Translations under genes and position numbers: made by a program
The notes under the pieces: generated by a model
Told to the model about the DNA's origin: nothing
The model's input: the letters and a program-made list of their open reading frames with translations, nothing else
The model's database searches: none
Virus record (IMG/VR): IMGVR_UViG_3300037359_000101
Location: 1 to 64,000 of that record
Strand: one strand, 5' to 3'
Source: a virus
DNA: 64,000 nt
Shown here: in pieces, positions 15,211 through 22,129 of the stretch
Numbering within the stretch: the first letter of the stretch is position 1
Layout: every line of letters starts with the position of its first letter

Positions 15211-15573
15211 ATGCAAATTGAACTGAAGCAATACAATACGGTGGTGGACGGTCTCCGGCAGCAACTCGAATTGGCGCGGGCGCTGGTCTCGGAGAAGATC
15301 GAGGTTATCAAATACCTGGACGAGAACCTCCGCGCGACGCGGGCGGCGCTGGCGAAGGAGGCGCAGGACCACAAGGACAATATCAGCACGATGGCAGACA
15401 TTGTTCAGGGGACTCGCGCGCAGTTGGAGGCGTGCAAGCACGCGGCCATGGATTGGCCGGTCCCGGCCTGCGCTCCCTGCGACCATCTCGATGCGGTCTT
15501 GGCCCTGCGGAGGGACCTCGCGTCGGTCTGCGCGGACAACAAGGCTTTGCGCGCCCGTAAGCGCAGCAAGTAA
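15211..15573 (+). CDS. coiled-coil protein (120 aa)
   Basis: The first two thirds are heptad-like (IELKQYNTVVDGLRQQLELA, LDENLRATRAALAKEAQDH), predicting a coiled coil. A cysteine pair region follows (CAPCDHLDAVLALRRDL). The ATG at 15211 follows a run of A. No signal peptide. Position before the adhesin gene suggests an accessory or regulatory role; unknown. Confidence 0.55.
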   Translation: MQIELKQYNTVVDGLRQQLELARALVSEKIEVIKYLDENLRATRAALAKEAQDHKDNISTMADIVQGTRAQLEACKHAAMDWPVPACAPCDHLDAVLALRRDLASVCADNKALRARKRSK

Positions 15574-15586
15574 TCCCGGCTCGGGG

Positions 15587-15615
15587 TTGACCCGGCGGCC
15601 ATTCTGGGAGACTAT
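15587..15615 (+). promoter_or_regulatory. GACTRT-class promoter before the adhesin gene
   Basis: TTGACC (15587-15592), 17 bp, GACTAT (15610-15615), 8 bp, ATG 15624. GGGAG immediately precedes the -10 box, so part of the motif could also act as a Shine-Dalgarno sequence. Confidence 0.6.
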
Positions 15616-15623
15616 TTTTCCAG

Positions 15624-17414
15624 ATGGCCGCCGTCTCTTTTTCTCAGGCTCTGCTTGATGACACCGCCCAGCGATTGACCTACAAAATCGCGGTAGCGAT
15701 GTTTTCTGCCGGGAGCAATCCAAAGTTCCACCCCCGGATGGACGACACGCAGCAGCGGCTGACTTGGAAAATCGTGTCCCTCCTATCGCCGGTCAATCCG
15801 AGGTTTACCCCGCGCTTGGACGACACGCTCCAGCGGTTGCTGTGGAAGTGGTGCTCGGTGCTTTTTGTTTCAGGCAGCAGCCCGAAGTTTGCTCCGCGCA
15901 TGGACGACACGCAGCAGCGGCTGCTGTGGAAGATTGCCTCGTTGCTTCTTGGCACTGACACGGACGACTCGCAATGGGTGCCGCGTTTGGATGACACTCA
16001 GCAGCGGTTGCTCTGGAAGATTTCTTCCATATCCCAGGAGGTGGAGCCCCCATCGGGGAACCCCCCTAATAAAGCGGTCAATCCGAATCCCACGGCGGGA
16101 GCAACGGGGATCGCGGTTACCGGAACTTCTCTATCTTGGCAGAACGGCGGCGGAGCGTCCACCTACCGGGTTTGGTTCAACGGAGTGCTTCAGGGGACGC
16201 AGGCAGGAACCACTTTTTCTCTCGGGACAGGACTGCTCAATTCCACGGTGTATTCATGGCGCATCGATTCGATCAACGCTGAAGGAACCACTATCGGGGA
16301 TACTTGGACATTTACCACGGCGGCCATCGCTTTTGCGTTCACTCCAGCTACGCAGTTGGTCCACTGGACACAGCTAGGAAACGAAACTCCGGGGCTCACG
16401 GGGACCTTGGCGCAGTTTAACGCGACGGCAGACAAGCCAAATGTTTTTACCATAGATTTTTCTCATGCGGACTCGCTGTCGGTTACCAGCGTAACCGGGC
16501 TCCAGGCGCTGCCCGCGCTCTTCGCGTTCGACTGCCAAGATCAAGTAATCACTTCTTTGGACGCGTCTAATTGCCCGAAGCTCAGCGCGATGCAGGTGCA
16601 GAATAATCCGAATCTAGCCGGTCTCAATATCACGGGCTGCACTGAGTTGACAACTGTATCCTGTGCCAACGGGGGGGCGCTTGTGAGTTTGATCGGGCTC
16701 AATACCTGCGCGGCAATGACTGATTTCAGTTGTCTGTCCAGTTCACTGCCCTCGCTCGATTGCACGGGATTGGCTGCGTTGACCAATCTTGAGGGGTCTT
16801 TAAGTTCAGTGGGCTCGGTCAATATCACCGGATGCACTGCGCTGACTTTCTTCCATTTTGGGGTGTGCCCCAATCTGACTACGATAGTGGGGGGCGGGGT
16901 GTTGACCTTTGTAGACGTCCTCAGCTTGGAGGACAATCCGGGGCTTACAGTTTTGAATTTTCCGAGTTTGGTATCCGTGGGGAGCAACTTAAATATGGCC
17001 GGCAATTCCAGTATGACGTCGTTGTCGATGCCGGCGCTCGTAGCGTGCGCGTTTTATACAGGTGCCCTATCCGGATGCAACCTAACTGGAAATCTCAATT
17101 TATCGTCGTTGCTTGACATCCCCACCAGGTTTGACGGGGCGGGCAATCCGCTATTGACTTCCATTACCCTCAACCCGGCTCTCAACTTTAGTGGAAGCAC
17201 ATCTCAGAACGTCGTCGGGGCGGCAATCGCTTTCCCCGGCTGCGGATTAAACCAGTTCACGGTGGACACTCTCCTAGTCATCGCGGCTAATTCCGGCTTT
17301 GGGGCGCACGATACTATTGACATCAGCGGGGGCACCAATGCGGCTCCGGGGCCGGCGAGTGCCACGGCATTGGCTACGCTATCCGCTAACGGGTGCCCCG
17401 TTTCAACTAATTGA
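15624..17414 (+). CDS. adhesin/receptor-binding candidate: DDT repeats + FN3 + LRR (596 aa)
   Basis: The first 137 residues are five repeats of about 28 residues, each with a (M/L)DDTQQRLLWKI core preceded by P(K/R)F.PR. A Pro-rich linker leads to an FN3-like domain (about 150-235, ending DTWTFTT). From about 245 to 590 the protein is a leucine-rich repeat solenoid (NCPKLSAMQVQNNPNLAGLN, ITGCTELTTVSCANG and similar). LRR and FN3 domains are typical of surface binding. The DDT repeats may anchor or multimerise it. Likely a virion or secreted adhesin; function not proven. Confidence 0.6.
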   Translation: MAAVSFSQALLDDTAQRLTYKIAVAMFSAGSNPKFHPRMDDTQQRLTWKIVSLLSPVNPRFTPRLDDTLQRLLWKWCSVLFVSGSSPKFAPRMDDTQQRLLWKIASLLLGTDTDDSQWVPRLDDTQQRLLWKISSISQEVEPPSGNPPNKAVNPNPTAGATGIAVTGTSLSWQNGGGASTYRVWFNGVLQGTQAGTTFSLGTGLLNSTVYSWRIDSINAEGTTIGDTWTFTTAAIAFAFTPATQLVHWTQLGNETPGLTGTLAQFNATADKPNVFTIDFSHADSLSVTSVTGLQALPALFAFDCQDQVITSLDASNCPKLSAMQVQNNPNLAGLNITGCTELTTVSCANGGALVSLIGLNTCAAMTDFSCLSSSLPSLDCTGLAALTNLEGSLSSVGSVNITGCTALTFFHFGVCPNLTTIVGGGVLTFVDVLSLEDNPGLTVLNFPSLVSVGSNLNMAGNSSMTSLSMPALVACAFYTGALSGCNLTGNLNLSSLLDIPTRFDGAGNPLLTSITLNPALNFSGSTSQNVVGAAIAFPGCGLNQFTVDTLLVIAANSGFGAHDTIDISGGTNAAPGPASATALATLSANGCPVSTN

Positions 17415-17436
17415 TCCGGTCAGGTAAATTAAAAAT

Positions 17437-17685
17437 ATGGACATAAACACCACGATAACAGACGATCAGGCAGCGGCGCTAGCGACCGCATTGCGGGTAA
17501 AGAAATACGCAGATGGTAATGATCTGATCCAGCAGGGCGCGCTCCTGGCTACGGTTCAGGCACAGCGGACCTTCCTCGTTCAACATCTGATGCAGCAGAG
17601 CGACCCGGCAGTTCTCGCCTCTGTGACTACGAGCTTGGGTCCAGTGAACTTCGTGCTCGGACCGGCAGCCACACCCGCGGGTTGA
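17437..17685 (+). CDS. hypothetical protein (82 aa)
   Basis: Small helical, Ala/Gln-rich protein (DDQAAALATALRVKKYADGN, TVQAQRTFLVQHLMQQSDP). Follows the adhesin gene by 22 bp with an A-rich stretch before the ATG. Looks like a small virion or chaperone component; no family recognised. Confidence 0.5.
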   Translation: MDINTTITDDQAAALATALRVKKYADGNDLIQQGALLATVQAQRTFLVQHLMQQSDPAVLASVTTSLGPVNFVLGPAATPAG

Positions 17686-17711
17686 CCGGATGGCGGTAGC
17701 GAGGAGACTGT
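17682..17711 (+). promoter_or_regulatory. GACTRT-class promoter before 17721
   Basis: TTGACC (17682-17687, overlapping the previous stop), 18 bp, GACTGT (17706-17711), 9 bp, ATG 17721. GGAG lies just before the -10 box. Confidence 0.6.
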
Positions 17712-17720
17712 TTTATCGTT

Positions 17721-17945
17721 ATGGCAACACTCTCGACGGCGGCTAAGGCACAGGTCCAATCGGCGATTGATTATCTGCGGGAGGGCACCGCGCTCAACCT
17801 CCCCATATCGGAGAACTTGCTGGCGCGGCTCGCCCCGGCGGCAGTGTCCAGCGGATTCGTTCCCACTACGGGAGCGTTTTACGAGCGAATGACCAACGAG
17901 CCGATTCGGACCCTCTTGGGCTGGATCACGGTCCTCGGAAGTTAG
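17721..17945 (+). CDS. hypothetical protein (74 aa)
   Basis: Helical small protein (AAKAQVQSAIDYLREGTALN, NLLARLAPAAVSSGFVP, RTLLGWITVLGS). Served by its own promoter-like motif. Unknown function. It resembles the 82-residue upstream protein in size and helix content, but no clear homology is visible. Confidence 0.5.
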   Translation: MATLSTAAKAQVQSAIDYLREGTALNLPISENLLARLAPAAVSSGFVPTTGAFYERMTNEPIRTLLGWITVLGS

Positions 17946-18075
17946 GCGGCTCGCGGGCAAGGGAGTGCTTTCGCAACCTGCGAATTCGCTCACGCCGGAG
18001 CTACTTTTTGAAGATCAGAAAATCTTTACTCCCCGGTCTGAATAGTTAGCGTAGCTTCAATCGTATTTTCGGGTC

Positions 18076-18103
18076 TTGCGGGTTTCGTTATTGGTGGTAT
18101 TCT
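18076..18103 (+). promoter_or_regulatory. putative promoter before 18110
   Basis: TTGCGG (18076-18081), 16-bp spacer, TATTCT (18098-18103), then 6 bp to ATG 18110. The -10 box is nearer the sigma-70 consensus than the GACTRT class. The 164-bp gap before it (17946-18109) holds no gene. Confidence 0.4.
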
Positions 18104-18109
18104 CTGGCC

Positions 18110-18220
18110 ATGATTATCGTAGCATTAATCGGGGTGGCGCTGTTTACACACAGCCCGCATGTCTTTCTGGGGGCGTGTCTTGCGGCATTGTTCATGGGTG
18201 CCGTGGAGGGGAATAAGTGA
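18110..18220 (+). CDS. 36-residue membrane peptide
   Basis: MIIVALIGVALFTHSPHVFL, then GACLAALFMGAV and a charged end (EGNK). Two hydrophobic stretches or one long one predict membrane insertion. The stop overlaps the GTG of the recombinase (GTGA), so the two are probably translated together. Unknown role. Confidence 0.5.
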   Translation: MIIVALIGVALFTHSPHVFLGACLAALFMGAVEGNK

Positions 18221-18921
18221 ACGCCTACGGATACATCCGAGTAAGTGGCAAGGGCCAAGTGGACGGCGACGGACCCGAGCGCCAGAAGGACGCTATTCTT
18301 CGCTTCTGCCGGGCTCATGGCCTGGGCCAGCCAAGCCTGTTCAACGAGATGGCGGTCTCTGGCACGGTGGAGGCGATGGACCGGCCCGAGTTTGTTTCCA
18401 TGACGGATGCCATTAAGCGGCTCCGAAAAGTGCTCGGCGAGGACACCCCCGTCTGCATTGTGGTGGAACGCCAGGACCGAATAGCGCGGGACCTCATAGT
18501 CCAGGAGCTTCTGCTGGCGGAGTGCTCGAAGCTGAAGATTCCAGTTTACTCGGCGGACCAGAATTTGATGCAGGACTTGGCGGAGTCGGGAATGGACCCG
18601 ACACGGAAGATGCTCCGGCAGATTCTTGGAGTGGTGGCGGAGTGGGAAAAGTCCGTCCTGGTGATGAAGCTCCGCTCAGCCCGGGATCGAAAGCGGACTC
18701 AGACGGGACGCTGTGAAGGCCCGCTTCCGTTTGGGGCGACCGACGCGGAGCGCAACACGCAAGCGATTCTGCTCACACTGCACCACTCGGGCTGCTCGTA
18801 TGCGGAGATAGCCGAGAAGGCAAACGAGATGTCGATACGAAACCGGGGCGGACGGCATTGGACGCGGGGGGCCGTGTATCAGGCCGTGACTCAGCGGGGG
18901 GTTAAGACAATCTCGCGCTGA
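18217..18921 (+). CDS. serine recombinase (resolvase/invertase family)
   Basis: 234 residues. The N-terminal catalytic domain has YIRVSGKGQ (nucleophile Ser10) and the arginine-rich motif VVERQDRIARD, then the dimer/long helix (TRKMLRQILGVVAEWEKSVLVM). The C-terminal part (CSYAEIAEKANEMSIRNRGG, WTRGAVYQAVTQRG) is a short helix-turn-helix recombinase domain. It is near the size of small resolvases/invertases (180-200) and much smaller than large serine integrases. It could invert a tail gene, resolve multimers or integrate; no repeats obviously flanking it are visible. GTG start. Confidence 0.85.
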   Translation: MNAYGYIRVSGKGQVDGDGPERQKDAILRFCRAHGLGQPSLFNEMAVSGTVEAMDRPEFVSMTDAIKRLRKVLGEDTPVCIVVERQDRIARDLIVQELLLAECSKLKIPVYSADQNLMQDLAESGMDPTRKMLRQILGVVAEWEKSVLVMKLRSARDRKRTQTGRCEGPLPFGATDAERNTQAILLTLHHSGCSYAEIAEKANEMSIRNRGGRHWTRGAVYQAVTQRGVKTISR

Positions 18922-18947
18922 ACAACCGCCCCTCAGCAGGAGACTGT
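18918..18947 (+). promoter_or_regulatory. GACTRT-class promoter before 18954
   Basis: CTGAAC (18918-18923), 18 bp, GACTGT (18942-18947), then 6 bp to GTG 18954. AGGAG precedes the -10 box. It overlaps the recombinase stop and would drive the packaging block. Confidence 0.5.
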
Positions 18948-18953
18948 TGAGGC

Positions 18954-19037
18954 GTGGACACACTGGTTTTCGCGGTCTTGGCTGGCGTCGTGGTGACGGC
19001 GGTTATGTATTTCCTGCCGTTGGAGCGCCGGAAATGA
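18954..19037 (+). CDS. 27-residue membrane peptide
   Basis: GTG start; MDTLVFAVLAGVVVTAVMYF followed by LPLERRK, i.e. one transmembrane helix with a basic C-terminus. Its TGA overlaps the next ATG (ATGA). It sits 6 bp after a promoter-like motif, so it may be expressed from a leaderless message. Function unknown. Confidence 0.5.
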   Translation: MDTLVFAVLAGVVVTAVMYFLPLERRK

Positions 19038-19360
19038 AAAAGGTCTTCGCCGCATATTCCCGGGAGAAAGTAGGGCTGGTTCGCGTCTGGATGGAGTCCT
19101 GGGAAAGACGGGGGTGGCGGCCTCAGCTTCTTTCGGTCAAGGAGATTCAGGGCGCGGGCTCAGTTCGCAAAGCGGCGGAGGACCGGGGCGGGGGTGTTTT
19201 GGCGGACCTTCTGATAATCAATTTTGGATTCTGGTCCCGGGACCGGGCTCCCCTTCGATCCACTCGGATCAACCGGGCGGGGTGGGAAAGCGCGGCCTTG
19301 GTTCGTTTTTCTCCGGGGGCTTCTGAGACCGAAATAAGGGAGTGTGGCCGATGCCTCTGA
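19034..19360 (+). CDS. hypothetical protein (108 aa)
   Basis: Basic alpha/beta-looking protein (MKKVFAAYSREKVGLVRVWM, QLLSVKEIQGAGSV, VLADLLIINFGFWSRDR). The order of strand, helix, strand suggests a Rossmann-like small domain, seen in some phage proteins that sense nucleotides or sugars. Overlaps terL by 10 bp. Not recognised. Confidence 0.55.
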   Translation: MKKVFAAYSREKVGLVRVWMESWERRGWRPQLLSVKEIQGAGSVRKAAEDRGGGVLADLLIINFGFWSRDRAPLRSTRINRAGWESAALVRFSPGASETEIRECGRCL

Positions 19361-21273
19361 GCAACCAGGAGAAAGCACTGGCGTCAGAAATCTCGGGCTT
19401 GTTGCACGCGGACAAGAAGCCGGAGGCGGCGCGCATAGTTGCGGACTTGTGCAAGATCAAGCTCTCAACGAAACAGGCGGGGGACCCGAGCCGGGCCGAC
19501 CCGCTGTTGCAGTCGTATCTCCACAATTTGCTGGAGGCGGACGGGCTGGTTGAGGCGGCGCAGTTGCTCTGGTCTCCCACCCAGTTCAACCCCGCTCCGC
19601 AGAGCGCGCAGGACGTGTGGAAGTTGTTTGACGAGTCCTGCACGGGGCTGATTATGGGCGGCGCGAAGCTGTCCAAGTCGTTTTCGATGGGCGTCCGCCT
19701 TTTCCTGGAGTGGGTGCGTGATCCAGAATACACCTCGATCCGAGTGCTCGGCCCCTCGGAGAACCATTTGCAGGAGAACTTGTTCTCGCACCTAGTATCG
19801 CTCCACCAGCACGCCACGCTTCCAATGCCGGGGGCGGTGGGCGACCTGTTCATCGGGCTCAACCGGCGGGATCAGACCTCTTCGATCCGGGGGGTTATCA
19901 TCCCGAAGGGGAACGTGAAAAAGGCGGGCCGGCTGCAAGGCGGCCACCGGCGTCCTCGAATGGCTCCCCATCCGATTTTTGGCCCGCTGTCCCGGCTGTT
20001 TATCTTCCTCGATGAGATCGAGAACATCCCTTCAGGAGTGTGGCAGGACATTGACAATGTTCTCTCGGAAATTGAAAAGGGCGGCCAGGGGTTCAAAATC
20101 TTCGGGGCCTACAATCCCACCAACCCCACTGATGAGGTGGGCAAGCGGGCGGAACCTCCCTTCGGATATGCGGACCTTGATGAGGACGTTCACTTTCGGT
20201 GGAAGTCAGCCCGTGGGTGGGACGTGCTCCGGCTTGATGGAGAGCGCTGTGAGAATGTCATCCAGGGGAAGATTGTTTACCCGGGACTTCAGACGCGCGA
20301 GGGGCTGGAGAAGATAGCGGAGAATGCTGGCGGCAGGAACGCTCCGGGCTACCGGACGATGGGCCGGGGAATGTATCCCAGCATGGGGATTGAGGCTACG
20401 GTTATTCCGCCTGGGTTGCTTAACAAGTTCCGGGGGGAATACATCTGGTATCAGGAGCCGCAGCCCGTGGGAGCAACAGATTTGGCGTTGGAGGGCGGCG
20501 ACGGCTGCATTCACACCTTGGGGGAGTGGGGCTTGGCCAGCGGCGTAAAGTATCCGCCTTCGCTGGAATTTCCCAAGGGTCAAGTAGTGATGTTCAGGGA
20601 CCCTCGGGGGCAGGTCGTTCCGCGCTGGGGGCTTCAAGCCAAGCAGCAGTTCACGCTACCGAAAGGGGACACCGTAGCGATGAAAGCTTCGGTGATGGAC
20701 ATGAACCGAAAGTCAGGAGTTCGCCCCGATTATTATGCCTGTGACCGGACGGGGCACGGCGCGGGGGTGGCGGACCTGATAAGGAATGAATGGTCCTCCA
20801 CGATCCACGATGTCAACTACTCTTCAGGGGCCAGTGACACCAAGATCATGCTGGAGGATTCAGACATCTGCACGAAGGCTTACGAGCGAATTTTTTCCGA
20901 ATTATGGTTTGCTCTCCGGCTGTGGGGTGAATTTGGGTATTTGCTGATCCATCCTTCGATGGATATGACGAAGTTGACGCAGCAACTCACCAACCGTCGG
21001 TTTCGGACCAAGGCCGGCAGAAAGTGCGTTGAATCGAAGACCGATTACAAATCCCGGGGATTTGAGTCTCCCGGCGAAGCGGACTCGCTTACGCTTTTGG
21101 TTCACGCGGCGCGCCGGGGAAGCGGCGTCATACCTTCAATGCGGGGAGTGGCGGTGGACGGCCCGGGCGACGAGGGGGACGATTGGAATCCGGCGATGTA
21201 TTCGGGAGGAGCCCGGATAGACCAGTCTAATCGGTCCGATTTTCTCGACACGGGAGGGCTCACGATTTTGTAA
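19351..21273 (+). CDS. terL: terminase large subunit
   Basis: 640 residues. The DNA-packaging motor and nuclease: it pumps DNA into the prohead and cuts it. The ATPase half has a Walker A-like MGGAKLSKSFS (about 102-112), Walker B LFIFLDEIENI (about 216-226) and the coupling motif FGAYNPTNP. The C-terminal RNase H-like nuclease half has ATDLALEGGDG, CDRTGHGAG and GEADSLTLL acidic positions. The ATG at 19351 is used; an upstream GTG frame start at 19342 would add three residues. Followed directly by two Cys-rich genes and the portal, as in many podovirus late operons. Confidence 0.93.
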   Translation: MPLSNQEKALASEISGLLHADKKPEAARIVADLCKIKLSTKQAGDPSRADPLLQSYLHNLLEADGLVEAAQLLWSPTQFNPAPQSAQDVWKLFDESCTGLIMGGAKLSKSFSMGVRLFLEWVRDPEYTSIRVLGPSENHLQENLFSHLVSLHQHATLPMPGAVGDLFIGLNRRDQTSSIRGVIIPKGNVKKAGRLQGGHRRPRMAPHPIFGPLSRLFIFLDEIENIPSGVWQDIDNVLSEIEKGGQGFKIFGAYNPTNPTDEVGKRAEPPFGYADLDEDVHFRWKSARGWDVLRLDGERCENVIQGKIVYPGLQTREGLEKIAENAGGRNAPGYRTMGRGMYPSMGIEATVIPPGLLNKFRGEYIWYQEPQPVGATDLALEGGDGCIHTLGEWGLASGVKYPPSLEFPKGQVVMFRDPRGQVVPRWGLQAKQQFTLPKGDTVAMKASVMDMNRKSGVRPDYYACDRTGHGAGVADLIRNEWSSTIHDVNYSSGASDTKIMLEDSDICTKAYERIFSELWFALRLWGEFGYLLIHPSMDMTKLTQQLTNRRFRTKAGRKCVESKTDYKSRGFESPGEADSLTLLVHAARRGSGVIPSMRGVAVDGPGDEGDDWNPAMYSGGARIDQSNRSDFLDTGGLTIL

Positions 21274-21845
21274 TGCACATCAACCCAAACATATATCCGC
21301 ACGACGGTTTTGTGTTCAAGGATTCGGACGGCACGACGCATTCTGGAGACAGTTGGGCCGGGGTCATCGTCCGGGTCCAGAACTACCGCAGGCGGCAAGG
21401 GGGGCCGGTTGACTCGGTGGAGAGCGAAGTCATTTTCCAGGCGTGCCTGAAGAATCCCATCTTGTGCAAGGAGGACAACGGAATTACGCGAGCCGCGCGC
21501 AAGATTGTTTCCCTTAAGGGCCGGGTCCTCCAGTGGCTCAACGCACTCCGAGGAGTCAAGGAAAAAGAGGGGCTACGATACGTCGATCCCGACATGCACG
21601 CGGCCCGGACGGACGTATGTGTTCGGTGTCCGCTAAACAAGAGCATGACAGAAGGGTGTAGTTCGTGTAAGGCGGCCCTGGACTCGCTTCGGGATGAGTT
21701 GGTGGGACGCCGGGGGCGCACGGACGCTCGGATTACAGCCTGCCCGGTTTTGGGCGAATATCTCCCGGTATCCACTTGGATTGATGTCCCCACAGAGGTA
21801 AACGCAGATTTGCCAGCGGAGTGCTGGCGGAAAAGGACGCTATGA
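21273..21845 (+). CDS. Cys-cluster protein A (190 aa)
   Basis: Overlaps terL (TAATG). The N-terminal half includes a charged strand/helix region (VIVRVQNYRRRQGGPV). The middle holds CVRCPLNKSMTEGCSSCKAAL, a Cx2CP...Cx2C zinc-ribbon-like cluster, then a final CPVLGEYLPVSTW. The cluster resembles that of the next gene. Probably one zinc or iron-sulfur site; role near packaging unknown. Confidence 0.6.
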   Translation: MHINPNIYPHDGFVFKDSDGTTHSGDSWAGVIVRVQNYRRRQGGPVDSVESEVIFQACLKNPILCKEDNGITRAARKIVSLKGRVLQWLNALRGVKEKEGLRYVDPDMHAARTDVCVRCPLNKSMTEGCSSCKAALDSLRDELVGRRGRTDARITACPVLGEYLPVSTWIDVPTEVNADLPAECWRKRTL

Positions 21846-22090
21846 TTCGCATGGCTTGGAAGTTTTTCGTTTCGATGGCGAGGCACCAGTGGGCGCGTTG
21901 GCGAGGGTTTGAAGTGCTTGCTCCGTTCGGAATTCAGAAGTGGCGAATGCGTAGCTGCGGGGTCTGCCCTTTCAACGAAGAGGGCCAGTGTAGCAAGTGC
22001 AAATGCTTGGTCCTCTCCAAAACGATGATGGCTTTGGAGCGGTGCCCTGTCCGGCTGTGGAGTCCGGTGTGGGTGCGGCGTCCAAAATGA
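21842..22090 (+). CDS. Cys-cluster protein B (82 aa)
   Basis: ATG at 21842 overlaps the previous stop (ATGA). After a basic N-terminus (MIRMAWKFFVSMARHQWARW) it carries CGVCPFNEEGQCSKCKC, the same CxxCP....CxxC pattern as in protein A, then a CPVRLWSP tail. The pair probably arose by partial duplication or shares one fold. Role unknown; position between terL and portal is noteworthy. Confidence 0.6.
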   Translation: MIRMAWKFFVSMARHQWARWRGFEVLAPFGIQKWRMRSCGVCPFNEEGQCSKCKCLVLSKTMMALERCPVRLWSPVWVRRPK

Positions 22091-22115
22091 CATCAGCTTT
22101 TTTCTAAGAGACTAT
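22087..22115 (+). promoter_or_regulatory. GACTRT-class promoter before portal
   Basis: ATGACA (22087-22092, overlapping the previous stop), 17 bp, GACTAT (22110-22115), then 14 bp to ATG 22130. A second GACTA overlaps the leader. Confidence 0.55.
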
Positions 22116-22129
22116 CTATCAGACTAGCT

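Noticed and set aside
18217-18921. Large serine integrase proving a temperate phage
   Set aside because: At 234 residues it lacks the long C-terminal domains of integrases, and no repressor or attachment site is visible.
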